Assembly: GCA_022704525.1 (NCBI GenBank)
Contig: JAKJGF010000013.1
Location: 1 to 40,741, forward strand
Direction: 5' to 3'
Origin: Bacillota bacterium
GTDB taxonomy: Bacteria; Vulcanimicrobiota; SpSt-956; JAKJGF01
Length of the DNA: 40,741 nt
The notes beneath the pieces are model-generated. The model was not told the origin of the DNA. It did no database searches and saw nothing but the letters and a program-made list of their open reading frames with translations. Below, piece after piece: positions 31,863 through 39,542 of the stretch. Every line of letters begins with the position of its first letter. Position 1 is the stretch's first letter. A program made the translations under genes and the position numbers.

Positions 31863-32348
31863 TTAGAACATCATCGGAGGAGGTGGAGGAGGCATCATTC
31901 CACCCATCATTCCACCGGTCATACCGCCCATCATTCCGCCCATCATTCCGCCGCCCATTCCGCCCTGCATCATACCCATAAAGCTTCCAAGTAATCCGCC
32001 AAGCTGGGCACCCATAGGTCCGCCTGTCATACCGCCTATCATACTACCCATCATACCACCCATCATTCCGCCCATTAAAGACTGCATAGGATTCTGCTGA
32101 GCAAGACCCTGCATAGGATTCATACCCTGCTGGTGCATTGGCTGGCACTGACCGCCACCCATCATCTGCATCATCTGCATCATTTTCATCATCATCTGCA
32201 TCATCATCTGCATCATCTGCATCTGATGAGGGCCACCCATAGGGCCGCCGGGTCCCATAGGTCCCATTCCCTGCATTTGCTGACCTCCACCATAATAGTT
32301 GTTAATAATCGTAGTATTACTTTTCCTGTTTCCTATTCCTATTCCCAT
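31863..32348 (-). CDS. Met/Gly/Gln-rich low-complexity protein, MGIGIGN family, copy 2
   Basis: 161 residues. Shares the head MGIGIGN-(R/K)-x-x-N-T-T-x-I-x-N-N-Y-x-G-G-G-Q with copy 1 but diverges afterwards: Gln/Met runs (M-Q-M-M-Q-M-M-M-Q-M-M-M-K-M-M, about 43-57), NPMQ motifs at three places, a run of G-G-M-M-G units, a short hydrophobic G-A-Q-L-G-G-L-L-G-S-F stretch, and a proline tail ending PPPPPPMMF. Methionine is about a third of all residues. No signal peptide. Own promoter and terminator, nearly identical to those of copy 1, indicating a gene duplication including control regions. Function unknown. Confidence 0.85.
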   Translation of the reverse strand: MGIGIGNRKSNTTIINNYYGGGQQMQGMGPMGPGGPMGGPHQMQMMQMMMQMMMKMMQMMQMMGGGQCQPMHQQGMNPMQGLAQQNPMQSLMGGMMGGMMGSMIGGMTGGPMGAQLGGLLGSFMGMMQGGMGGGMMGGMMGGMTGGMMGGMMPPPPPPMMF

Positions 32349-32410
32349 TTTTCACTCATCCTTCCTTTTTATTATTTTTTAAAGATTCCTGATGTTATAC
32401 ATTCCTTTTT

Positions 32411-32440
32411 ATTATATCACGACATTTTAAAAAATGTAAA
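32411..32440 (-). promoter_or_regulatory. Extended -10 promoter of Met-rich gene 2
   Basis: Minus strand TTTACA (32435-32440), 18-bp spacer, TGA-TATAAT (-10 at 32411-32416). Near-consensus; aligns base for base with the promoter at 31772-31801. Confidence 0.8.
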
Positions 32441-32465
32441 GAGAAAATTTTTAAAAAACTTTTAA

Positions 32466-32822
32466 TTAATATATATTTCTATTATTCCAGTTCCTTCTGG
32501 CCACAATATAAGAGTCTACAAGGCCATAAAAATAAAAAAACATAAAAGCCAGCAAAAGACCAATCACAAGGGGAATACAGATAGATGGAGCAAGATCTGC
32601 AGGACTGCCGCCATCAGACATAGTATCAAATATTAAAGAAAAAGTTTTAGCCAGATATGAAAAGACGTGGATAATGAGCCACAAAAGAGTGCCAATACTT
32701 CCCACCATTACAATAATTCCTTTAAGGATCTGTTTATTCACGAATTGTCCAAGGCCAGGAAGGATAAAAGCAGACATAAGCATTACACTTATTGGTTTTC
32801 TGTAGAATCTTTTCTCAGACAT
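32466..32822 (-). CDS. Small integral membrane protein (DUF5683/TM2-like)
   Basis: 118 residues with three likely membrane helices: about 12-32 (SVMLMSAFILPGLGQFVNK), 36-60 and 80-103. The F-x-L-P-G-L-G-Q-F-x-N-K-Q-x-x-K-G-I block is the hallmark of DUF5683/TM2-type proteins. Its start lies one base after the stop of the clostripain gene, so the two are translationally coupled. Cytoplasmic membrane; role unknown. Confidence 0.8.
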   Translation of the reverse strand: MSEKRFYRKPISVMLMSAFILPGLGQFVNKQILKGIIVMVGSIGTLLWLIIHVFSYLAKTFSLIFDTMSDGGSPADLAPSICIPLVIGLLLAFMFFYFYGLVDSYIVARRNWNNRNIY

Positions 32823-32823
32823 C

Positions 32824-34308
32824 TTATTTGTCGATTCTTCTCTTTATGAATTCATCCCAGTTAGTATCTTTTGATAAACCAAGTCTTTCATATCTTTCCA
32901 TATTTTTCTTAAGAACTCTGCTGCCTTCTTCCGGAAGTAAAATAGATAACCCATGAGAACGACCATATTCCTCTCCTGTCGTTTCAGAAGCAATAATGGC
33001 AATGGAAAGATTCTTCAGAAGTCTTTCAGCAGCTCCCTTCAATTCTTCATCATTTATATCAGTGCTATCCAGAAGTCTTGAAGTAAAATCATATAAATCA
33101 ACATAACTATTCACTACAGTAGGTATAAACTTGCTAAGATTCCGGTCTAAATCAGAAGTGTCCAGATTGAAATGTTGAGTATCCTGAATTAAAGATTTCA
33201 TAATATTATCAGGTATATCTGCTTTAGAAAGTCTTAAGGTAAATTCATCCAGAACCTGGCCGAATTCCGTCATTTTCGCAAGATCAATAGCAGACATAGT
33301 GGGAGTAAAATTTAACTCACTGTTACCTTTACAGTTTTTGACAAGCTCTTTAGCAACATCAGAAGGAGATAAAGGCACATCCTGTGGAGATTTTTTTATA
33401 TAAGAAACCATTTTATCAGCAGGCGTGGTAAATCCACTCTCAACCTCCTGGGAAGCTACCATTATATCGGCAGTATCCTTTAATTGATAGGCAACTTCAG
33501 CACTTCCCATAAGGCATGCGTCAAAAACCAGTATATCCGGTTTAACACCTGTTTCGTCCCGGAACTTATTCATGGCCTCTTCCATCTCAGGTATGGACAT
33601 TTTGCCATCTTTCCCGGAAAGGACTCCAGAAAAGCCCTCTCCATGTCCCTGTACTACAACAATATAATGTCTGGCAGGATAATTCTTAATACCCCAGCTC
33701 AAAAATTCTTTGAAACTTTCAGGATCACTCATGGAAATATCCCCGAGTTCTGATAAAAGATCTGATTTTATTTCCCCTGTATCTGAAATAAAATTAGATA
33801 TAGAATTATAGGGGGAATTCTTTATAGCTTTATGAATGAATTTAGCTTTATCTATAGGGCCATCTCCTGTAAGTCCCTTTTGCTTTCCCACTTCAAGAGC
33901 CTCGCCAATCATAGTACTGAAGAGTCCAACTCTCTCGGGAAGTTTATGTGCATGGAATTCTTTATATCTGATATTGGGCGGATCAGGGTTTTGAGTTATA
34001 TAATATCTCCTGACACCGCTCCAGTCACCTGAGATAAAATCCAGTAAAGGAGATCTTTTACGTGATATCTGGGCAACTACATTTACCTTATCATCAGAAC
34101 CGGTTTTTTCCAGATCTCGCAGTCTTGAAAGGGCAAAACGGTCACGATCACTGTTACCATCAAGATAAAATAGTACTGTCCAATCCTTTTCAGGTTTGTT
34201 GTCTGAAGATAAACTCACTCTATCTACAGTTTCAGAGGTAAATTCAGTTTTTTTGTTTCTCTGACTCTGATTTAATCTTATAGAAGCATTAGTATTGTTT
34301 ATTTTCAT
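32824..34308 (-). CDS. Clostripain-family (C11) cysteine peptidase
   Basis: 494 residues. The caspase-like fold is shown by D-W-T-V-L-F-Y-L-D-G-N-S-D (42-54), the catalytic His222 in H-Y-I-V-V-V-Q-G-H-G-E-G, and the catalytic Cys265 in I-L-V-F-D-A-C-L-M-G-S, followed by D-I-M-V-A-S-Q-E. Clostripains cleave after Arg or Lys. No Sec signal peptide; the first 40 residues are a polar, unstructured leader (MKINNTNASIRLNQSQ... VDRVSLSSD) that resembles the leader of the M4-like peptidase at 37720. A small membrane protein is coupled downstream. Ribosome site AAAGAGG. Confidence 0.93.
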   Translation of the reverse strand: MKINNTNASIRLNQSQRNKKTEFTSETVDRVSLSSDNKPEKDWTVLFYLDGNSDRDRFALSRLRDLEKTGSDDKVNVVAQISRKRSPLLDFISGDWSGVRRYYITQNPDPPNIRYKEFHAHKLPERVGLFSTMIGEALEVGKQKGLTGDGPIDKAKFIHKAIKNSPYNSISNFISDTGEIKSDLLSELGDISMSDPESFKEFLSWGIKNYPARHYIVVVQGHGEGFSGVLSGKDGKMSIPEMEEAMNKFRDETGVKPDILVFDACLMGSAEVAYQLKDTADIMVASQEVESGFTTPADKMVSYIKKSPQDVPLSPSDVAKELVKNCKGNSELNFTPTMSAIDLAKMTEFGQVLDEFTLRLSKADIPDNIMKSLIQDTQHFNLDTSDLDRNLSKFIPTVVNSYVDLYDFTSRLLDSTDINDEELKGAAERLLKNLSIAIIASETTGEEYGRSHGLSILLPEEGSRVLKKNMERYERLGLSKDTNWDEFIKRRIDK

Positions 34309-34452
34309 AATAAAACCTCTTTAAATTAGCTCACAGCTTTCAGAATTTTAATAATTTTATCTGGTTCCATAAATAAGGTTAGAAAATATATCTAAAATTA
34401 TTTTATCAAAAATAATCAAAAATAGAATGTTTTTTTGTTAACATTATGTAAA

Positions 34453-34487
34453 CTTTTAGAAATTCCAATATGTAATTTCTCTAAAAG
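34453..34487 (-). terminator. Probable terminator of the recD2 transcript
   Basis: CTTTTAGAAATT (34453-34464) pairs with AATTTCTCTAAAAG (34474-34487) with a two-base bulge, loop of 9. Only TTT follows on the minus strand, so strength is uncertain. Lies 15 bp after the helical-protein gene. Confidence 0.45.
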
Positions 34488-34502
34488 CTTACTGCTTATT
34501 TA

Positions 34503-34991
34503 CTACTTTCTCCCAACAGATCTCTGCATTCTCTCAAAAAGTAAGAGTGTTCTGTGACTCTCATCAAATATATTTATAATCTTTGGCATCTGGGAAGCAT
34601 CACCATTTTCCAGTCCCTGAATAACAAGGTTATACCCTTCCATTTGAAGATCCAAAACTTTACGAAACATATCATGTAATTCATTTAAAGCAGGTGGAAC
34701 TATAGCCATTTTAAGACGAAAAATCAATTCCTGAGTACGTTCACGAAGATTTTTAAACATAGGCAGAGTAGTCTTTACAAGATTGGGATTAAATCTCATA
34801 GGAGGTTGAACCATCCTCTGTGTCAAACTGGCACTCTCCCCAAGATAGGGGCCATATTCCTGTACAACATTATACTCAACTACAACACTGCTCCTTGTCT
34901 GTAAAAGCTGAAGTGTAGATGAAGTATCCAGCTTGATATGAGAAAATATTGCTAAAATATCTGAAATTGATGCAAAATAAAGTTTATCCAT
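34503..34991 (-). CDS. Uncharacterised alpha-helical protein
   Basis: 162 residues from the ATG at 34991; AGGAG overlaps the recD2 stop and lies just upstream, and an in-frame TTG at 35015 inside recD2 is less likely. The sequence is soluble and helical throughout, with L-F-E-R-M-Q-R-S at the end and a heptad-like P-A-L-N-E-L-H-D-M-F-R-K-V-L-D-L-Q-M-E-G-Y-N-L-V centre. No Cys cluster, signal peptide or known family. It is tightly coupled to recD2 (1 bp gap). Its helical pattern is loosely like the duplicated domain of the zinc-ribbon protein at 28719, but this is not strong enough to claim homology. Confidence 0.8.
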   Translation of the reverse strand: MDKLYFASISDILAIFSHIKLDTSSTLQLLQTRSSVVVEYNVVQEYGPYLGESASLTQRMVQPPMRFNPNLVKTTLPMFKNLRERTQELIFRLKMAIVPPALNELHDMFRKVLDLQMEGYNLVIQGLENGDASQMPKIINIFDESHRTLLLFERMQRSVGRK

Positions 34992-34992
34992 A

Positions 34993-37173
34993 TTACTCCT
35001 GAAATTCAGATACAATCCTTTCTATAAGCTTGGTGTTTCTCTTTGAAACCCTGTCATTTTTAATTGCCATATAAATAGCTTTCGGTGTACCCACAAGAAA
35101 AACCATATTTTCTGCTCTGGTTACGGCCGTGTATAAGAGATTCCTCTGAAGCATGATATAATGCTGAGTTGAAACAGGTATTATAACAACAGGATACTCA
35201 CTTCCCTGACTTTTATGAATGGTACAGGCATAAGCCAGAATAAGCTCATTCAGTTCTTCCATATCATAACTTACAAGCTGGCCATCTCCTATAAAACTTA
35301 TCCATACATATTTTTCCTCAAGATCTATTTCATGAACCCTTCCTAAATCCCCGTTAAAAACCTGTTTTTTATAATTATTTACTATCTGCATAACCTTATC
35401 TCCTTCTCTGAATATATAAGTTCCAACTTTAATTTCCCTTTTTGACCTGGAAGGAGGATTAAGTATCTTCTGAAGTTCCATATTCAGATTAGTAACACCA
35501 ATAACTCCACGATGCATGGGACTTAATACCTGAATATCATCAACAGAAGAAGGCCATTTATCTCTTAGTTTATTATCACTTAAAGAAATTAATTCTGTTA
35601 ATACACGCTGTTTATTGAATAAAAAATCAGTACAGATGGTCTTTATATTCTCTGCAATCTGTTCCGGTTCTTCAACATTTAGGATAGAGAAATCATGGCC
35701 ATCTCTGGGATACTCACCACTGTTGATGCGATGAGAATTAACTATAATAGAACTCTCTTGTGCCTGACGAAATATAGTTTTCAGATATACCGTTTTAAAA
35801 TATCTGCAGTTAATCAGATCAGAAAGTACATTTCCGGGACCTACAGATGGAAGTTGATCCACATCTCCCACAAGTATAAGTCTTGCATAAGGAGATATAC
35901 CTTTTAAAAGTGAATTAAAGAGGTATATATCCAGCATAGAGGCTTCATCAACTATAACAAGATCAGCATCAAGAGGATCTTCTTCATCGTGCATAAATTC
36001 GTTTTCCCCCGGTATATATCCCAAAAGACGGTGTATTGTCATAGCCGTTTTTCCTGTGGTTTCCGAAAGCTTTTTAGCTGCCCTTCCTGTAGGTGCCCCG
36101 ATAGAATAGGAAAGTTCCAGATCTTCAGCTCTCAGTATAATACTTCTGATAGTAGTGGTTTTCCCGGTTCCCGGACCTCCTGTAATAATAAGGAGACCTT
36201 CAGAAAAAGCCTCATTAAGAGCCATCTCCTGAGTAGATGAAAGAACTACTCCTACCTCTCTCTGTATGGTCTTAATCTCTTCTATTTCAGGGGCTTCCAA
36301 GGGAGAAATATCTTTAAATAATCTAAGCCTTCTTGCTATATTAAATTCCAGATGATAGAGATGTTTGAGATATACTGCACTGTCATCTATAATGACTTTC
36401 TTTCCCTCAATCATTTCAGAAATTATTTTTTCCACTAAATCATCTGAAAGTCCGAGATCTCTTACAGTCATTTCCACAAGATTTTTTCTTTCTAAAAACA
36501 AATGGCCATGGTTTGTAGCTTCCTGGAGCTGATAGGTAATATATGAAGCTATACGAAAAGGAGAGTCTATAGCAAATCCCATTTTCATAGCAATTCTGTC
36601 AGACAATTTGAAGCCTATACCCCATATATCTTCAGCAAGTTGATAGGGATTATTTTTCAGTATTTCCACACAGGCCATTCCATAGGTTTTATAAATCTTT
36701 ACTGCCGTTCCTGGAGGAATATTAAAACCCGAGAGGTAAGTCATAATATTCTTTACCTCTCTCTGTTCATTATAAGATGAAATTATCTTATCTATCTTCT
36801 TTAAACCTTTTATTTCCCTGAGTCTCTCAGGAGTATTTTCTAAAACATTAAAAACTTCTGTTCCAAAATGTTTAACAAGTTTCTTTGCTGTTGCAGGTCC
36901 TATGCCCTTTATAAAACTGGAAAGATATTGTTCTATACCGCCTTTAGTTGTAGGGAGTATCTCTTCATAAGCTTCAACTGAAAATTGCCTGCCATAGGTT
37001 TTATGAACCACCCAATCACCACTGAAAGAATATTTCTCTCCAGTAGTGATTGATGGAAAAATACCAATTACTGTTATTATATCCTGCTCTTTTGTGTCAA
37101 TACGAGCAACTGTGTAGCAATTACTTTTATTACGAAAAACTATATTCCTCACAGTTCCTTCTATTGTAATCAT
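34993..37173 (-). CDS. recD2: ATP-dependent RecD2 DNA helicase
   Basis: 726 residues, the RecD2 (RecBC-independent) length. Superfamily 1B 5'-3' helicase for DNA repair. Order: N-terminal OB-like domain (1-70), helix-hairpin-helix region F-I-K-G-I-G-P-A-T-A-K-K-L (87-99) and D-I-W-G-I-G-F-K-L-S-D-R-I-A, Walker A G-G-P-G-T-G-K-T-T (332-340), G-R-A-A-K-K-L-S motif Ia, D-E-A-S-M-L-D (409-415), L-V-G-D-V-D-Q-L-P-S-V-G motif III, T-I-H-K-S-Q-G-S-E-Y motif V and Y-T-A-V-T-R-A motif VI. All helicase motifs are intact. Upstream there is a TATAAT without a good -35. Confidence 0.97.
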   Translation of the reverse strand: MITIEGTVRNIVFRNKSNCYTVARIDTKEQDIITVIGIFPSITTGEKYSFSGDWVVHKTYGRQFSVEAYEEILPTTKGGIEQYLSSFIKGIGPATAKKLVKHFGTEVFNVLENTPERLREIKGLKKIDKIISSYNEQREVKNIMTYLSGFNIPPGTAVKIYKTYGMACVEILKNNPYQLAEDIWGIGFKLSDRIAMKMGFAIDSPFRIASYITYQLQEATNHGHLFLERKNLVEMTVRDLGLSDDLVEKIISEMIEGKKVIIDDSAVYLKHLYHLEFNIARRLRLFKDISPLEAPEIEEIKTIQREVGVVLSSTQEMALNEAFSEGLLIITGGPGTGKTTTIRSIILRAEDLELSYSIGAPTGRAAKKLSETTGKTAMTIHRLLGYIPGENEFMHDEEDPLDADLVIVDEASMLDIYLFNSLLKGISPYARLILVGDVDQLPSVGPGNVLSDLINCRYFKTVYLKTIFRQAQESSIIVNSHRINSGEYPRDGHDFSILNVEEPEQIAENIKTICTDFLFNKQRVLTELISLSDNKLRDKWPSSVDDIQVLSPMHRGVIGVTNLNMELQKILNPPSRSKREIKVGTYIFREGDKVMQIVNNYKKQVFNGDLGRVHEIDLEEKYVWISFIGDGQLVSYDMEELNELILAYACTIHKSQGSEYPVVIIPVSTQHYIMLQRNLLYTAVTRAENMVFLVGTPKAIYMAIKNDRVSKRNTKLIERIVSEFQE

Positions 37174-37307
37174 AGAGTATCCTTCATTTTAAAATTTTAC
37201 TCTAAATATTATACATAGAAAAGGCTTTTACCTGCTTTAGAGTTTTTACAAAAAAATATTTAGAAAATAAAAAGATAAAAAGAACTCTATATTTCAAGGA
37301 ATTTATA

Positions 37308-37336
37308 TTGACAAAATACAATAAAAGATTTATAAT
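37308..37336 (+). promoter_or_regulatory. Full-consensus sigma-70 promoter
   Basis: TTGACA (37308-37313), exactly 17 bp, TATAAT (37331-37336). The only perfect consensus in the window. No protein gene follows within 3 kb on this strand. Confidence 0.85.
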
Positions 37337-37608
37337 AATACACGAAAGGGTAATTAATTTAAAATATGTTTACTCTATCAAAAAATGCTCTTCAAGGTTA
37401 AAAAATGGGGACTTTTAATTAAAAGGGCTTTTCTGTAGAAGATATCTGTAAAGAGTGAATGAAAGCAGCTAGTTTTAATGTCTCATCTTCTCCTTAAAAA
37501 AGGAAGATATGAGAGAAAGTATTAACTTTAAAAACTGGATGGTAATAAGGACTTCTGAGCAGGTTGACTTGGGAAATGCGAAAACTCCATTAAATTTTAA
37601 CCATTGAA

Positions 37609-37682
37609 GAGCAAAGCATTTTAGTGGCTTTTTGAAATAAAAAAAGAGCAAAGCATTTTAGTGGCTTTTTGAAATAAAAAAA
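37609..37682. repeat. Exact 37-bp tandem duplication at the ncRNA 3' end
   Basis: 37609-37645 and 37646-37682 are identical. The unit starts GAGCAAAGCATTTTAG, contains AAAGC and GCTTTTT able to form a weak hairpin with T-tract, and ends in seven A. It appears to duplicate the ncRNA terminator. Confidence 0.95.
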
Positions 37683-37704
37683 CAGAGGGACTCTCTGTTT
37701 TTTT
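37676..37704. terminator. Strong bidirectional terminator
   Basis: 12-bp perfect stem 37676-37687 with 37693-37704, loop GGACT, T7 on either strand. Serves the M4-like peptidase gene (minus) and the ncRNA (plus). Confidence 0.85.
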
Positions 37705-37719
37705 ATACAAAATAAAAGT

Positions 37720-39360
37720 TTATACTATAACAGGTGTTCTCTCTATCTTCATCTTCCCATCTTCATAAGAAGTATAACCTGCATAAGGTATTCCTTTACT
37801 GTCAAAGAAATCATCATTTTTTAATACTTTTCTGGAAGAAGGATCTACAAATTTTATTCTTCCATCTTTTATCAATTTCTTAAGATAATTCTTTGATTTC
37901 TCTATATTATCATTATTAACCTCACTGGTAGATGCAAAACAGAGTTGTCCTGAAGAATAGGTTCCAAGATTAACACCGCCATCTACATCTATAACTGCTC
38001 CATCAAATATTCCATATTCAGAACCCTTAAGTAGTACCTCTACACTGTAACTCACATCAAAACCTGCACTGCCATCATTATTTTTCCGTGTATTACTCAG
38101 TATTAAGGGTACTTCCTCCCCTATACCAAAAACCTCTCTATTCTTATCAACAAAATCAATTATATTATCTGAATTGCCTGCAAAGAGGAAATTATTGCCT
38201 CTGATCAGATCTTCTGTAAATCTGGTCTTTTCAAGATCTCCCTGGGTAAGTATTTTTCTTTTCGTAAATACATCAGCAATTATATTACTATGTTTGCCCC
38301 CTTCCTCTCTCTTATCTACATTAAGCATTGCAAGAGCAAGATCCTTATAGGTAGCATTACTGGGAGGAGCTGTATCAACTCCTTTAGCATAGAGTTTACC
38401 ACCAACTTCTCTTGTTTTAATAAGAGCTTCTTTCTGGGACAGACCATCTTCTAAATAACTATTGAATACACCTTCTAAAACATCATAGAAAGCGCCGGTA
38501 AATAGCTGTGCAAAACTATGAGCTTCTCCACCTAACTGATCCGGTGCAGGATGATCAGGAAGTAATTCAGGTGGACTGTAAGTGAAATCATTTATAGCAG
38601 TCCTCAAATAGGGTCTTCCATAAGCACTATAACCAAATTCTTCTCCCATATAAGCAATAATATTGGGTTTTTTGAAATCTCCCCCTGTCTCCTGGAGAAA
38701 TCTCTCAAGATTATTTTCATCATGCAGACCTGTAAGCATAGCATCAATATCAGCACCTGCTTCGTGAACCGCCCGGGTTTCCTGATTCCAACCCAACCAT
38801 CCCGGATGAATCCCATCAATCTTGGAATGGCCGCTCTCATGGGCCGTTATTTCAGAGGATTTACCGGTATAATAAATCTGACCGGTTTTTTTATCTGTAT
38901 AATGAAAAAAGTTTAAAGAGCAATCCATTCTACTGTAATAGGCGTTTCTCATTTCTCCTTTATCAGGATAAATAGTAATTTTCTTCCTTCCACCATAAAA
39001 TTTAACTTCCCGTCCAAGATATTTTTGAAACATATCTATACTACTATTTACACTTGTAAAAACCTGAGCATTTACGAAAGCAGGTTCATGAGGTTCAAAA
39101 ATCAAGTTACCGTCTGCATCTGGTTTTACATTACCAATTGTATCTATTTTACTATTATCAGGACCCGGAGTTATATCATCCCCGGGAATACTTGTTATTA
39201 CAGGTTTACCCACATAGGGATCCTGGGGATAATAACTTACAAGTATATCATTTCTTGAAAAATCACCAATAGAAACATTATCTGGATTTTGAACTCTAGT
39301 AGTACTGTTCTGTCTGACTTTTTGATCTGTCTGAACATTTAAATTTGATCCTATCTTCAT
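37720..39360 (-). CDS. Thermolysin-like (M4-type) zinc metallopeptidase
   Basis: 546 residues. The gluzincin site is present: H174-E175-S-G-H178 (ITAHESGHS) and, about 20 residues on, V-H-E200-A-G-A-D204, matching the N-E-x-x-S-D glutamate ligand of thermolysin. Later A-H-S-F-A-Q-L-F-T-G-A-F-Y-D fits the C-terminal catalytic half with its His. No pre-pro region or signal peptide of classical M4 enzymes; instead the first 40 residues are a polar leader (MKIGSNLNVQTDQK... PDNVSIGDFS) like that of the clostripain homologue. The tail (about 400-546) is unassigned. Weak GAGGTGAT ribosome site precedes the ATG. Monocistronic with a strong terminator. Confidence 0.85.
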   Translation of the reverse strand: MKIGSNLNVQTDQKVRQNSTTRVQNPDNVSIGDFSRNDILVSYYPQDPYVGKPVITSIPGDDITPGPDNSKIDTIGNVKPDADGNLIFEPHEPAFVNAQVFTSVNSSIDMFQKYLGREVKFYGGRKKITIYPDKGEMRNAYYSRMDCSLNFFHYTDKKTGQIYYTGKSSEITAHESGHSKIDGIHPGWLGWNQETRAVHEAGADIDAMLTGLHDENNLERFLQETGGDFKKPNIIAYMGEEFGYSAYGRPYLRTAINDFTYSPPELLPDHPAPDQLGGEAHSFAQLFTGAFYDVLEGVFNSYLEDGLSQKEALIKTREVGGKLYAKGVDTAPPSNATYKDLALAMLNVDKREEGGKHSNIIADVFTKRKILTQGDLEKTRFTEDLIRGNNFLFAGNSDNIIDFVDKNREVFGIGEEVPLILSNTRKNNDGSAGFDVSYSVEVLLKGSEYGIFDGAVIDVDGGVNLGTYSSGQLCFASTSEVNNDNIEKSKNYLKKLIKDGRIKFVDPSSRKVLKNDDFFDSKGIPYAGYTSYEDGKMKIERTPVIV

Positions 39361-39382
39361 AAATCACCTCAATAATCAAATT

Positions 39383-39465
39383 ATTATTAGCTTTCAGTCT
39401 TCAGTTTTTAACTTTTTACCTTGGCTGATTGCTTTAAATATTTTATATTTACTGAAGCTAATAAT
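39383..39465. repeat. 83-bp inverted-repeat element (copy of 16808 type)
   Basis: ATTATTAGCTTTCAGT (39383-39398) and ACTGAAGCTAATAAT (39451-39465) are inverse with a single extra base. The left part reads as heptamers TTAGCTT, TCAGTCT, TCAGTTT, TTAACTT, TTTACCT (39387-39421). Non-coding. Confidence 0.65.
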
Positions 39466-39522
39466 TTAACAATAACAAAAATGCTTGTGCATATTAATTA
39501 ATACTTTATTCAGACTGAATTA

Positions 39523-39542
39523 CCTGCGAATAAATTCGCAGG
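39523..39542. repeat. Hairpin CCTGCGAA-TAAA-TTCGCAGG
   Basis: Perfect 8-bp stem with a TAAA loop in an otherwise AT-rich spacer; a REP-like palindrome. Confidence 0.65.

Larger units (their letters stand above)
37343..37704 (+). ncRNA. Candidate structured noncoding RNA
   Basis: From the perfect promoter to the terminator there is no significant ORF, but strong pairing. 37387-37395 pairs with 37604-37612 (9 bp) and 37396-37403 with 37595-37602 (8 bp), separated by one bulged A; the stem continues with ATGGGG (about 37405-37410) to CTCCAT. A second hairpin lies at 37481-37515 (TCTCAT...ATGAGA), flanked by AGTTTT/AAAACT. The result is a long rod with internal loops. 3' ends are possible near 37633, 37670 or 37704. 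Shape and size recall 6S RNA, but signatures of RNase P RNA, tmRNA and SRP RNA are absent. Identity is unproven. Confidence 0.55.
37174..37719. other. Intergenic region with ncRNA candidate
   Basis: 546 bp with no protein gene. It holds a consensus plus-strand promoter, a predicted structured RNA, a 37-bp tandem duplication and a strong bidirectional terminator, each listed separately. Confidence 0.8.

Noticed and set aside
32133..32465. His/Leu-rich plus-strand ORF antisense to Met-rich gene 2
   Set aside because: ATG-rich sense codons read backward give CAT (His); a shadow of the Met-rich gene.
37609..37682. CRISPR array
   Set aside because: Two abutting 37-bp copies without spacers and no cas genes; a tandem duplication.
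37343..37704. RNase P RNA or tmRNA
   Set aside because: The conserved GAGGAAAGTCC core of RNase P and the tRNA-like ends of tmRNA are absent.
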